DNA of 64,000 nt from Roseomonas sp. (GCA_020249925.1 JADCER010000003.1:1-64000), one strand, 5' to 3'. Positions 26,160 to 34,611 are shown, counted from the stretch's first letter. Translations and numbers: made by a program. The notes: generated by a model not told the origin, from the sequence alone.

Positions 26160-26597
26160 ATGCGGCCCATGGACGTGATCACCCTTGGCCAACTGGCCAT
26201 AGACCCCGAAGGCCGCCTTGCCCCCAGGCAGGCAGACCGCCCCCTGGAATTCACCTTTGATTGGCGCGGAAGGCGTTGCCGGGCAGAGCTCAGCGCCGAA
26301 GGGCTGGTGGTGGAAACCGATGCCGCGCGCATCCCCTCCACCGCCGAAGGGCGGGATTTGCGCCAAACCAGCTTCGCCACCCTGGCCGCGCTGAACCCTG
26401 GCCTGCCGGAAGGCTGGCGCATGGGGCTCACCCCCGATCACCGGATACGCTTTGAAGCCGATCTGGCGCTGGTGCCACCCACCAATGCGCCGGAATTGGT
26501 CGCGGCGTTGGTGCGCTTCGTCCTCGCGCTTGACCCTTATCTTGATCGGTTGGAAGCCGCCGGCGCCGGTTGGGCAACCGGCAGCGTGAAGACCTGA
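26160..26597 (+). CDS. Conserved hypothetical protein
   Basis: 145 aa (MRPMDVITLGQLAIDPEGRL); ATG 26169 is an alternative start and neither has a clear ribosome-binding site. The protein is soluble, with alternating beta-like segments: EFTFDWRGRRCRAELSAEGL, ETDAARIPSTAEGRD and HRIRFEADLALVPPTNAPEL. There is no cofactor motif that I recognise. The first half looks like a small beta-sandwich. It lies divergent from psd, and its last 61 bases overlap the convergent LysM gene. Confidence 0.6.
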   Translation: MRPMDVITLGQLAIDPEGRLAPRQADRPLEFTFDWRGRRCRAELSAEGLVVETDAARIPSTAEGRDLRQTSFATLAALNPGLPEGWRMGLTPDHRIRFEADLALVPPTNAPELVAALVRFVLALDPYLDRLEAAGAGWATGSVKT

Positions 26598-27814
26598 CCT
26601 GGATAGATTTTGTTGGGATCGGCGATCTGATCCTTATTGGCCTGATAAATCACCGTGAAGCGAATGCCCCGCCCATAGGTGGCGCGGGCGATGCGCCACA
26701 GATTATTCCCTGGCTGCACCACAATGCGCTGTTGGGCGAAAGCCTCGGCTGAGAGTTCCTCGCGCTGGAAGGGTACCTCGGCGCGGGCCAGCACGCGCCC
26801 ATCAGCCGGCGAAAGCTGATCAACCCTAAGCCGGTGCCGCCCGACGGAGGGTTGGTTTTCCGGCTGGAAGGCCCAGCGCCCAAGGGCATCGGCAACGGCT
26901 TCCCCGATATGCTGATCATCCACGTAAAGCCTGAGCCTGGCGCCGGGCGGCGCAGCGCCGGCAAAGCGCATGGCCCCACCCTGGTCATATTCAACCGAAT
27001 CAATGCCAAGTCGCGATGCTGTGCCTACCGCCGGGGCTGGTTCCGGCACCTGCAAAAGGCGCGGCCCGGCGGCTTCTGACCGGCCTGGGATCAGCACGGC
27101 CAAGGGGCCTGTGGGGGCGGGGGCCTGGGCTTGCGCCGGGGGGTCCGCAGCGGCGGGCGGGGTTGGTTGGGCTTGTTGCGCCCCAGCGGGGGCCTGGGCT
27201 GGCGCTGCGGGCGGGGCGGGGCGGGGCGCTTCGGCGATTTGCGCCGCAGTGTCGGGCACTACCAGCACCACCGTATCCGGCCCGACCAGTTCCTGATCCC
27301 CGAGTCGCGCGCGCAGGCTGAGTTCCATCGGCCCAGGCGGCAGGGCATCGGCAGGCAGGATCACGAATTCACCACGCCGATCAGCCCGCGCGCGGCCCAA
27401 TTCGCGGCCATTATCGGCAAAAAGAATCACCTCGGCCCCCGGTGCTGCGCGCCCCGCCACCACGGCGCTGCCACGCGCGCCGACCCGCACCACATCAAAG
27501 CGCGGCGGGATCATGGCGGCCGCGGGGGTGGCGGCATTGGGATCTGGGCGCGCGGCCTCGGTGCTTGGGGCAGCCAAATCAGGCGGGGCAGGGGCGGCGG
27601 GAATCGCGGGGCGTGCCGCCTGGCCCGTGCCGCCGGGGCCGGCAGGACCGGACGGCGCCTCATTTACCGGGGCACGCGCAAGGCCGCTCACGCCCGAAGG
27701 TGTCGGGGAAAAAACACCGCGCCAGCCAAGAAAAACCAGCACGGCAAGCACCAGCAACAAAGCCGGGATGATCAGCTTCTTCGCGCTGCTGGCGCCGGCT
27801 TTCTGCTCACTCAT
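26537..27814 (-). CDS. Membrane-anchored LysM-domain protein
   Basis: 425 aa from ATG 27814. LIIPALLLVLAVLVFLGWRG is a single N-terminal transmembrane anchor. Long Ala/Pro-rich linkers (about 45-115 and 210-260) alternate with Ig-like modules (VRVGARGSAVVAGRAAPGAE, GAPPGARLRLYVDDQHIGEA). A C-terminal LysM reads VVQPGNNLWRIARATYGRGI and KIYPGQVFTLP. It should reach through the periplasm to bind peptidoglycan. The linkers have low complexity. It diverges from cytochrome b561 across 133 bases. Confidence 0.84.
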   Translation of the reverse strand: MSEQKAGASSAKKLIIPALLLVLAVLVFLGWRGVFSPTPSGVSGLARAPVNEAPSGPAGPGGTGQAARPAIPAAPAPPDLAAPSTEAARPDPNAATPAAAMIPPRFDVVRVGARGSAVVAGRAAPGAEVILFADNGRELGRARADRRGEFVILPADALPPGPMELSLRARLGDQELVGPDTVVLVVPDTAAQIAEAPRPAPPAAPAQAPAGAQQAQPTPPAAADPPAQAQAPAPTGPLAVLIPGRSEAAGPRLLQVPEPAPAVGTASRLGIDSVEYDQGGAMRFAGAAPPGARLRLYVDDQHIGEAVADALGRWAFQPENQPSVGRHRLRVDQLSPADGRVLARAEVPFQREELSAEAFAQQRIVVQPGNNLWRIARATYGRGIRFTVIYQANKDQIADPNKIYPGQVFTLPVAQPAPAASNRSR

Positions 27815-27947
27815 GCTGCACTCCCCTGCCGCGCCGCATGCGGCAACAAAGCCTTGCCCAGGGCTTGGAAATCTTGGAATGCTTCTAAGTGTCTTGTCAT
27901 TGGCCTGCAACAAGGCCAATCGTGCCAGTCACAACCGGCAGGTGAAC

Positions 27948-28622
27948 ATGAGCGCGCAAACAACCCGAATCCGCATTTGGGACCGCCCCGTCCGCCTATT
28001 TCATTGGACCCTGATCCTGTTGGTGGCGCTATCCTTCGCCAGCGCGAAAAGTGGCGCCTGGGGGCTGCATTACGTTTCTGGCTACGCCATCCTGACCCTG
28101 GTGCTGTTTCGCGTTCTGTGGGGTTTTTTCGGGTCCGAGAATGCGCGCTTTGCCCATTTCCTGAAATCACCCATGGCGGCGCTCAGGCAGGTAGCGCGCT
28201 TCCCGCAGCGTGAGGCGGACCGGGAAACCGGCCATAACCCTGCTGGCGGCTGGATGGTGGTGGTACTTCTTTCTTTGCTTCTGGCGCAGGGGCTGACAGG
28301 GCTTTTTGCCAATCACGATCCCGGTTTCAGCTATTCGCAGCATGGCCCGCTGGCCTTGAAGGTCGGTGAGGCAACTCAGGAATCGCTCTCCGCCTGGCAT
28401 TTGGCCGGCCAGCGCTATTTGATCTTCGCCATAGCGCTGCATGTGCTGGCGATCATGCTCTATAAGCTTGTGAAGGGGCATGAATTGGTGATGCCGATGT
28501 TGACCGGCGAAAAGCTGTTGCCTGAAGGCGCCAAGGCGCCCCGCCTGGCATCGGGGCGCCTGGCGCTTGGCCTGGTGATTTTGGCGGGGGCAGCGGTGTT
28601 TTCCTTTATCCGCTTCTTTTGA
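27948..28622 (+). CDS. Cytochrome b561 family protein
   Basis: 224 aa from ATG 27948, with AGGTGA-like sequence upstream. The start MSAQTTRIRIWDRPVRLFHW matches the NiFe-hydrogenase-type/b561 fold: His in FHW on helix 1, YVSGYAIL on helix 2, WHLAGQRYLIFAIALHVLAI on helix 4. These His residues ligate haem b. RVLWGFFGSENARFAHF is a family signature. It probably passes quinol electrons to the periplasmic cytochrome c' encoded convergently at 28665, the usual partner of this subgroup. Confidence 0.86.
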   Translation: MSAQTTRIRIWDRPVRLFHWTLILLVALSFASAKSGAWGLHYVSGYAILTLVLFRVLWGFFGSENARFAHFLKSPMAALRQVARFPQREADRETGHNPAGGWMVVVLLSLLLAQGLTGLFANHDPGFSYSQHGPLALKVGEATQESLSAWHLAGQRYLIFAIALHVLAIMLYKLVKGHELVMPMLTGEKLLPEGAKAPRLASGRLALGLVILAGAAVFSFIRFF

Positions 28623-28664
28623 AGCGCTCTGCCCCCCAAACCCTACCGTGTCAGGCCAGCCCGC

Positions 28665-29105
28665 TTAGCGGGCGGGTGCGCGATAGGGGCGATGGCACGC
28701 GCCGCATGTCGCCCCGGTTTGCTGGAACGCGGCAGCGAAGGCCGCTTGGTCGCCAGCATTGGCCACAGCCTGAAAGGCGCGAAGCTGGGTCAGCATATTC
28801 GCATTGGCGGCTTCAAAACCGGCGCGATCAGTCCAAATGGCAGGCAAGGCGCGCGTATCGCCTGAACCACTCCCTGCTGGGAAACGTGGGGGAAAGCCTT
28901 CGAAAAACCTGATCATTTCGCCGATCGCCGCGGCAGTTGGGCGCGGATCGCCGCGCTGATCCACCACAGCCTTGATGCCTTCCATCTGTCGCGCCACGCC
29001 TTTAAGGCCATCTCGGCGGGCGGCAATAACATCACCCTGAGCCAAGGCCGGGGCGGTCAGGGCGATCAAGGAAACAACTACCACGGCGCTTTTCCAAAGT
29101 TTCAT
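28665..29105 (-). CDS. Cytochrome c' (class II c-type cytochrome)
   Basis: 146 aa. A signal peptide ends at APALAQ. The mature protein is a predicted four-helix bundle starting RRDGLKGVARQMEGIKAVVD, with the haem-binding CGACH near the C-terminus followed by Arg (CHRPYRAPAR), the class II arrangement. MEGIKAV carries the distal-side segment. Such proteins bind NO or act as electron acceptors from cytochrome b561. The gene is convergent with b561 (gap 42 bases). tRNA-Pro lies upstream on the other strand. Confidence 0.92.
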   Translation of the reverse strand: MKLWKSAVVVVSLIALTAPALAQGDVIAARRDGLKGVARQMEGIKAVVDQRGDPRPTAAAIGEMIRFFEGFPPRFPAGSGSGDTRALPAIWTDRAGFEAANANMLTQLRAFQAVANAGDQAAFAAAFQQTGATCGACHRPYRAPAR

Positions 29106-29260
29106 GTCACTCTCCTGCAGGGTTCAAAGGGGTCTTGGGATGTCAGCGAAGACCTAATTTCAAGCTTTGGCAATGCCCAGGCATTCTTGGCCGGTCTACC
29201 CACCCGCTTGCGGCCTTTTCCCCCGCCCGCTATAGCCCGCGTCATCGTTGCGGTCGGCCT

Positions 29261-29337
29261 CGGAGTGTAGCTCAGCCTGGTAGAGCACTGTGTTCGGGAC
29301 GCAGGGGCCGGAGGTTCGAATCCTCTCACTCCGACCA
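29261..29337 (+). tRNA. tRNA-Pro (anticodon CGG)
   Basis: 77 nt with CCA encoded. Acceptor arm CGGAGTG pairs with CACTCCG; D arm GCTC...GAGC; anticodon stem CTGTG/CGCAG with one G-U type pair and loop TTCGGGA giving anticodon CGG; T arm GGAGG TTCGAAT CCTCT is canonical. It reads CCG codons. The following 253 bases up to the next gene hold no recognisable feature. Confidence 0.96.
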
Positions 29338-29590
29338 ATCGCCCCGGTAATCTGCCCGGGCATTCTCCCACAACCTTGATCACCTTTGTTTGGGCCATTT
29401 TTCGGTGCCAAGCCGTGCCTCGTGCCGGATGTGGAACACCCATACTCCTCCGGCGGCGGGGCAGGGGCTTCTCCAGGCCGGTTACCTTGCGCGTTTTGTG
29501 CGCCCTGCGCCGCATGAGGCTTTGGATTTTTCTGCCATCGCGGGCGCTCGGCCAAGCGGCTTCCATGACCAGGCGTGATCGGAAAACGCG

Positions 29591-30394
29591 CTAAGGCGAT
29601 AATGAAATCCCGGCGAAGGCCGCAGCATAGGCCGCACCGGTCAGGGCAATCCACAGGCAGGCGGCAAGTGCTACACCAGCCGGCGTCACGGATTGCATCA
29701 GCAGCACAAGCGCTGGAAGCGCCTGCATGGCATGCACGGCAAGAAAATGGGCGGTGCGCAAATCGCCCCCATCGCGCGACCAGAAGAATGGCGCGAAATT
29801 CGCGACATCCGTCATGGTGCCGCCGATATAGGGTGTTGTCACGCTTGAGATCGTGGCGCCGGTGACGCCCCCAAGAATTCCGGTGATTGCCAGGCCAAGC
29901 CCAACGGCCAGCCGCCAATTCTTGGGTTGCTGCTGATCGCCACGCAGCAGGACCAATATGCCGAGCAAGAGCGCCAAAAAGACCAGGGTCATGGCGCCGA
30001 GCCCCATCAGCCGATAGGCAATCTCGCCAACGCGGTCTGTGGCAAAATGGCTTGGTAGCCCAAGGGCAGCGCGCAACAGGATCCAGCCTTGCTCGAACGT
30101 CGCTGCCAGGACTGTCCCCCAAAGGACAATCCGCGCCACCCAACCGTCGCGCGCGGTCGGCGCCAGCACCCCCCAGGCCCAGGCCATGGTCCAAAACCAG
30201 GCGACGAAGGACGCCGCGAATTTTGCCGGCTTCACCCAAACCGAAACGCCATTGATCGTTCGGCCATCAATCATCGCTGCCATCAGGCAAAGTACCACGA
30301 TGATCAGCATCACCCAGCCCAGACGGGCAAGGATTGGCTGGCGTTGATCCAACGCCGCGAAGAGTGCCCGAAGTTTTGTCATGATGGTTGCCAT
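29591..30394 (-). CDS. Polytopic membrane protein of unknown function
   Basis: 267 aa from ATG 30394; ATG 30382 would make an ATGA overlap with the stop of the upstream gene and is as likely. About seven hydrophobic segments are visible, for example LGWVMLIIVVLCLMAAMIDG, LGAMTLVFLALLLGILVLL and VGLGLAITGILGGVTGATIS. Trp-rich loops (VAWFWTMAWAWGVL) lie between helices 2 and 3. No catalytic motif is recognised. It is the second gene of a two-gene run behind the ABA4-like protein, so a joint role in membrane or isoprenoid chemistry is only a guess. Confidence 0.72.
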   Translation of the reverse strand: MATIMTKLRALFAALDQRQPILARLGWVMLIIVVLCLMAAMIDGRTINGVSVWVKPAKFAASFVAWFWTMAWAWGVLAPTARDGWVARIVLWGTVLAATFEQGWILLRAALGLPSHFATDRVGEIAYRLMGLGAMTLVFLALLLGILVLLRGDQQQPKNWRLAVGLGLAITGILGGVTGATISSVTTPYIGGTMTDVANFAPFFWSRDGGDLRTAHFLAVHAMQALPALVLLMQSVTPAGVALAACLWIALTGAAYAAAFAGISLSP

Positions 30395-30816
30395 GGGCCA
30401 AAGCGCCTCACGAGAAAAAATCGCAGGATGAGAAACAGCAGCAGCCCAACCGGCCCAACCAGGAATGTTGGTGGCAGGCAAAGCCGAACCAGCCAAGCAT
30501 TCATTTGCTCGGCTGCCGCGATGCGGCACATCCAGGCGCCGATGAACATGTCGAAGGCAAGGTAGTGCACCCAGCCCGCCAACAATACGCCATCATTGCG
30601 GAACAGCAGGGCAACCTCGGCCAGGGATGAGAAGCCCCCTTCCGCTTGCGGCGCGTAGAGCAGCATGAAAAGCACATAGAGCATCGCCAGAAGCCCGGGG
30701 ATGCCAAGGCCGCAAATCCACCAAGTCACAAGGCGCGACCGAGGCGCGACCAGCATGACCAACCATCCCGCCATGGCAAGGTTGTTGGCCGCCGAAAAGA
30801 CTATTGCAGGGTCCAT
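30379..30816 (-). CDS. ABA4-like (DUF4281) membrane protein
   Basis: 145 aa with four hydrophobic helices. IVFSAANNLAMAGWLVMLVA, the conserved WVHYLAFDMFIGAWM and LPPTFLVGPVGLLLFLILRF match the DUF4281/ABA4 family, which in plants is needed for neoxanthin formation and in bacteria is uncharacterised. The stop overlaps the next gene start. It lies divergent from a TetR regulator at 30903, which probably controls it from the 86-base gap. Carotenoid involvement here is an inference from the family name only. Confidence 0.74.
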   Translation of the reverse strand: MDPAIVFSAANNLAMAGWLVMLVAPRSRLVTWWICGLGIPGLLAMLYVLFMLLYAPQAEGGFSSLAEVALLFRNDGVLLAGWVHYLAFDMFIGAWMCRIAAAEQMNAWLVRLCLPPTFLVGPVGLLLFLILRFFLVRRFGPWQPS

Positions 30817-30844
30817 GAGCTACCACTATCTTTCCAATGGTCAG

Positions 30845-30874
30845 TTTCTAGCTGTCAGGATTTTCCATTGTCAA
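30845..30874 (-). promoter_or_regulatory. Candidate sigma-70 promoter for the ABA4-like gene
   Basis: On the minus strand TTGACA (30869-30874, read as TGTCAA on the plus strand) and TAGAAA (30845-30850) are 18 bases apart, about 30 bases upstream of the ATG. The match to the -35 box is perfect and to the -10 box four of six. It lies in the shared gap with the divergent regulator gene, where the repressor would be expected to bind. Confidence 0.4.
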
Positions 30875-30902
30875 GCAAATCATCACACCTCATGGTCGCG
30901 GC

Positions 30903-31559
30903 ATGACGGTCACGCCCAAGCCCAAGGGCAAACACCACCACGGCGCGTTGCGCCGCGCGCTGCTTGATGCGGTTGCCGATATTGTGCTGGCGGCCGGGCC
31001 GGATGCTGTCAGCCTCCGGGAATGTGCGCGCCGTGCTGGCGTTTCCCATTCCGCTGCCGCGCCGCATTTCGGCGATCTGCGCGGCCTGCTGACAAGCTTC
31101 GCCACTGAAGGAAATCTTCGCCTGGCGCATTCGATGACGGATGCGGTAGCCGCCCTGCCGCCCGCTGCCGATGCCCGCGCCCGCCTTGCCGCCACAGGCC
31201 ATGGCTATATGGCTTTTGCGCGTGACAATCCGGCGCATTTTCGCCTTATGTTCAGAACCGATCTTTTGGATACCGCTGACACAGCATGGCAGTGCGCGGT
31301 TCGGGATTCCTGGGCGCCGCTTGCGGAAGCCATGGCCGCGCATGTGCCGGGCGCTGATGGCCGTGCCTTGCGCGCAAGGCTCACGCTGGCCTGGGCCGCC
31401 GTTCATGGATTCTGCGCCCTGCGTGCCGAAGGCACGGGGGGAGATCTATGGAATCCCGAAGATCGCGCGCAGGAAGTGGCAGATGACCTCATTGCGCTTA
31501 TCGTGACGGCATGCGCCATGCGGGCCGATGGTGACGAAAGGCTGCCGCCTCTGGTTTAG
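30903..31559 (+). CDS. TetR/AcrR-family transcriptional regulator
   Basis: 218 aa. The helix-turn-helix is SLRECARRAGVSHSAAAPHF at about 40-59, preceded by the helix RRALLDAVADIVLAAGPDAV. The C-terminal ligand domain resembles the WHG type: GYMAFARDNPAHFRLMFRTD and ARLTLAWAAVHGFCALRAEG. It is divergent from the ABA4-like operon and upstream of mipA copy 2 on the same strand. By position it probably represses the ABA4-like genes and itself; control of mipA is also possible. Confidence 0.85.
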   Translation: MTVTPKPKGKHHHGALRRALLDAVADIVLAAGPDAVSLRECARRAGVSHSAAAPHFGDLRGLLTSFATEGNLRLAHSMTDAVAALPPAADARARLAATGHGYMAFARDNPAHFRLMFRTDLLDTADTAWQCAVRDSWAPLAEAMAAHVPGADGRALRARLTLAWAAVHGFCALRAEGTGGDLWNPEDRAQEVADDLIALIVTACAMRADGDERLPPLV

Positions 31560-31846
31560 TCGGTTTACGGTTCACCTTCGGTTCCCGCGACCCACTTTAG
31601 CGTATTATTTCGAAATGTTTTTGCGTGGCGTCGGCTGACCCTACCCCACGCGAAAACTCCCTGACCCCGCAGTTCAGTCGCCTCCGCTGCGGCAGCCTAT
31701 CCGTAACAATATGTTACACAAAATTCATCTGGACATTGGTCAGTTTAACGTTAAACTAAATTCAGGTGAATGTCTCGGCTCCGCATCCGCAGTGTCGATG
31801 CCGCGCATAACCGGCATTGCCGTTTTAACCGAAAGGTCCTGAGTAG
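31560..31846 (+). promoter_or_regulatory. MipA copy 2 leader with two inverted-repeat operators
   Basis: GTAACA-ATA-TGTTAC at 31703-31717 is a perfect interrupted palindrome. AGTTTAACGTTAAACT at 31742-31757 is a perfect 16-base palindrome 24 bases later. Between them lies GACATTGGTCAGTTT, shared with the leader of mipA copy 1 at 22854-22975. The pair looks like binding sites for a dimeric regulator or regulators acting on both porin genes. 31560-31690 holds nothing clear. Confidence 0.6.
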
Positions 31847-32665
31847 ATGAATACAAACAGCCGCTTGCCACTGGTCGCTCTCGCAGCGCCCCTTCTGCTG
31901 ACGGGTCTCGCCGTCCCGGCCATGGCTCAGTCCGACCCTCGGATTTCGGGCTTTTTCTCGCTCGGTGCGCTCTCGACCCCGGATTACCAAGGCTCGAGCG
32001 ACCGGAGCGTCGGCCCGCTTGTTGCTGCGCGTCTCGGCTATCATAACTACTACATCGAAACCGCCACGCTGAGCGCCGGCATTGCCTTGCGCGCCAATAT
32101 CTCGCCCTGGTCGGGGATCGAGTTTGGCCCGGTTCTGGGTCAGCGCCGTGGGCGATCTGACGTCGAAAACAAGCGCGTGAAGCTGCTTGGCGATATTGAC
32201 GATTCGACCGAAGCTGGCGCCTTCATTCGGCTGCCTTTCCGCGACGTTCTCACCAGTCGCGACGAGGCTGCGATTGAAGTGCAGTACCATCACGATGTTT
32301 CTTCGACCTCATCGGGCAATCTGTTGTTTTTTGGCGGCAGCTATCGCTTCGATCCCACGGATCGGCTGCGTCTGCGCGCGATCGCGCTCGCGACCTATGC
32401 CACTGATCGCTACAACCAGACCTTCTTCGGCGTGACGCAAGCCGGCGCCACCGCAAGCGGCTTGCCGGAATACAAGGCCAGCGGCGGCATCCGCGACGTG
32501 GGCCTTACACTTACGGCAAATTACACGATCTCCGGCGGCTGGGGCGTAACCGGCGTTGTCCAATTCCGGCGCCTGATGGGCGATGCCGCAGACAGCCCCA
32601 TCGTCTCCCGCGAAGGTGATGAAAACCAAATAAGCTTCGGCCTTGGCCTGAGCTACAGGTTCTGA
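31847..32665 (+). CDS. MipA/OmpV-family outer-membrane protein, copy 2
   Basis: 272 aa. The signal peptide ends AMAQ; the mature sequence begins SDPRISGFFSLGALSTPDYQ and ends GLGLSYRF. Long segments are identical to copy 1, for example VENKRVKLLGDIDDSTEAGA, RDVLTSRDEAAIEV and LMGDAADSPIV. The DNA similarity continues about 50 bases past the stop and through the leader, so a segment of about 1 kb was duplicated in inverted orientation. Substitutions cluster in predicted surface loops. Same general role as copy 1; differential expression is likely. Confidence 0.86.
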   Translation: MNTNSRLPLVALAAPLLLTGLAVPAMAQSDPRISGFFSLGALSTPDYQGSSDRSVGPLVAARLGYHNYYIETATLSAGIALRANISPWSGIEFGPVLGQRRGRSDVENKRVKLLGDIDDSTEAGAFIRLPFRDVLTSRDEAAIEVQYHHDVSSTSSGNLLFFGGSYRFDPTDRLRLRAIALATYATDRYNQTFFGVTQAGATASGLPEYKASGGIRDVGLTLTANYTISGGWGVTGVVQFRRLMGDAADSPIVSREGDENQISFGLGLSYRF

Positions 32666-32772
32666 CGCTGTCTAAGCGACCCCGGCATGGCCGTCGCCAG
32701 AGGCGAATGCTTCTGCGGCGGCCACCAAGCTTCGCGATCCATCCTTGACGTCAATGCAGCCAGGAACACGCC

Positions 32773-33513
32773 ATGTCAGACAAGCCAACTACCACGCCGA
32801 TGACCCGCGCCGAAACCATCGCCCTGGTGCTTCTGACCCTGTCTCAACTGGTACTTTTCCTGATCCCCGTCATCGTGCTGGGTCAGGCGATCGGCTGGCC
32901 CGCCAGTTTGAGGCTGCCCGCAAACCAAGCGCTTCCCCTTGTCGCCGCCAATCCGCTTGCCATTCAGATTGGTTATTGGGGCTATCTGCTGACGGCTGTC
33001 GCCATGGTGCCCTTCGGTATCGCCTTGCGACGCTTCGCAATGGCGCATGGCGCCGGCGGCATGCTGGCCGACACCATGGCGGCCTTCGCCATTGCGGCCG
33101 GTATCCTCAAGACGCTCGGCATTGTGCGATGGCTCACCACCATGCCGATGCTGGCCGATCTTTATGTGGCGACACCCGACCCGGCGACTCGCGCCATCAT
33201 CGAGGTCAACTACATGACGCTCAACGCCTATGCGGGCGGGGTGGGGGAGCTACTGGGCGTGCAGCTTGTCTCGGGCCTTTGGCTGGTCTCGCTCGGGCTG
33301 GTCTTCCAAAAGCTGGACATGAGGATCAATGCCATCATCAGCGCGGTGCTTGGGATTGCCTTCGCGCTTACGGCCTTCCGAACCGTTGCGCCGGCACTGA
33401 ATGTCCTGAGCGCCGCCGTGCCACCCTTTGCCCTTGTGTGGCTGATCGCCCTCGCCGTGACCTTCTGGCGCAGAGGATCAGGCGCCAAGGAGGCCCGAAA
33501 ACATGCCGCGTGA
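32773..33513 (+). CDS. DUF4386-like polytopic membrane protein
   Basis: 246 aa. The N-terminus TRAETIALVLLTLSQLVLFL starts a run of about seven helices. YWGYLLTAVAMVPFGIALRR and NYMTLNAYAGGVGELLGVQL then VSGLWLVSLGL are like DUF4386 proteins. No enzymatic motif. It follows mipA copy 2 after 107 bases on the same strand and may be co-regulated. The next 267 bases (33514-33780) contain no recognisable gene. Confidence 0.7.
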   Translation: MSDKPTTTPMTRAETIALVLLTLSQLVLFLIPVIVLGQAIGWPASLRLPANQALPLVAANPLAIQIGYWGYLLTAVAMVPFGIALRRFAMAHGAGGMLADTMAAFAIAAGILKTLGIVRWLTTMPMLADLYVATPDPATRAIIEVNYMTLNAYAGGVGELLGVQLVSGLWLVSLGLVFQKLDMRINAIISAVLGIAFALTAFRTVAPALNVLSAAVPPFALVWLIALAVTFWRRGSGAKEARKHAA

Positions 33514-33780
33514 GCCGCGTACGATCAGGCCTTTGCCCGGAAGCGGTGCCGACAAGACGCCCTGGCCTGCCGTTCAAATACCTCGCCGATGCGCACGCGG
33601 TCGCAAGCCGCTCATTCATTCAGGCGACCGCTCGTTCAATCGTCAGCTGCGGCATTCCAAGTGCGGCGTATGTATGTCGCAGTCGATTCGCGCGTTTGAA
33701 ATTCGCAACAGGTATGCGCCCGGCGGCGCTGTCGCGCCTTGGGTTCACTTTGGTTTTGCACAGCATGGCTTGGAGACCCG

Positions 33781-34416
33781 ATGATGTCCGAATTCCTGAT
33801 CAGCCGACGTGAAATATTTGCCAGCCTTGTTGGCCTTGTCAGCGGCCCGGCGCCTGCGCAGCAAATTGATATCAACCGTGCTGTCGCCTTTGTGGATAAG
33901 GCGGGGCGGGATTTGGTCAATGCCATCAATGACCCCCGCATGAATCAGGGGCAACGGCGTGATCGGGTGGCAAGCACCCTTCGCGGCGCGATTGATATTG
34001 AAGGGACTGGGCGCTTCATCCTGGGCCGCCATGCGCGTCAGGCAACGCCGGCGGAATTGCAGGAATACCTCAAGCTGTTCGATGAAATCATCATCCGCAA
34101 CCTCTCATCCCGCTTTGGCGAATATCGCGGCGTAAGATTCGCGCTAGGGCGTTCCCAGCAACGTACCGAGGAGGATGCGCTGGTAAGCACTCTGGTCGAA
34201 CGCCCCAATACGCCGCCTTTCGCGCTGGATTGGCGCGTGGCGGAAATCGCGGGCCAGCCCAAGGTGGTGGATATGATCGCGGAAGGCACATCCCTTCGCC
34301 TGACGACGCGCAGTGAATATGCCGCAGTCATTCAACGCAATGGCGGGCGGGTGACGGCGCTTTTGGATGCCATGCGCGGCCAGATCACCCAATTGGCGGC
34401 CCGGGAAGGGGCTTGA
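33781..34416 (+). CDS. MlaC-family phospholipid-binding protein
   Basis: 211 aa; the start pair ATGATG at 33781/33784 has GGAG upstream. The short N-terminal segment REIFASLVGLVSGPAPAQQ is a signal peptide. RDRVASTLRGAIDIEGTGRF and FILGRHARQATPAELQEYLK are the signature of the MlaC/Ttg2D family, and VDMIAEGTSLRLTTRSEYAA closes it. The family carries phospholipids between the outer-membrane MlaA complex and the inner-membrane MlaFEDB transporter. None of those partners is in the window, so this is an orphan copy. It is convergent with the DUF2842 gene (9-base gap). Confidence 0.86.
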   Translation: MMSEFLISRREIFASLVGLVSGPAPAQQIDINRAVAFVDKAGRDLVNAINDPRMNQGQRRDRVASTLRGAIDIEGTGRFILGRHARQATPAELQEYLKLFDEIIIRNLSSRFGEYRGVRFALGRSQQRTEEDALVSTLVERPNTPPFALDWRVAEIAGQPKVVDMIAEGTSLRLTTRSEYAAVIQRNGGRVTALLDAMRGQITQLAAREGA

Positions 34417-34425
34417 ACTGAATTC

Positions 34426-34611
34426 CTACCTGGCCGCCCAGACAATGAGCGCCTTGGCAGGCCAGACCCAGACAATTCCGGCCAGCGCAAAATAGATGAA
34501 TTCCAGGGTCCAATGCGTGCCAAGTACATGATCCGCAAGGATAATAACTACCGCCACGTAGAGCAGGAAGCCGATAACGCCGATGATCCCGGCGAGCATT
34601 GGTTTTGACAT
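34426..34611 (-). CDS. DUF2842 small membrane protein
   Basis: 61 aa from ATG 34611; a longer upstream reading is not protein-like. Two hydrophobic helices: GIIGVIGFLLYVAVVIILAD and LEFIYFALAGIVWVWPAKAL, with the conserved YFALAGIVWVWP typical of DUF2842, a short alphaproteobacterial protein family of unknown function. Only 125 bases separate it from the divergent apt gene. Confidence 0.8.
   Translation of the reverse strand: MSKPMLAGIIGVIGFLLYVAVVIILADHVLGTHWTLEFIYFALAGIVWVWPAKALIVWAAR

Noticed and set aside
29102..29566. Minus-strand open frame with GVRGFEPPAPASRTQ and STRLSYTP
   Set aside because: It is the antisense translation of tRNA-Pro at 29261-29337, a familiar false protein, and the rest has no family-like residues.
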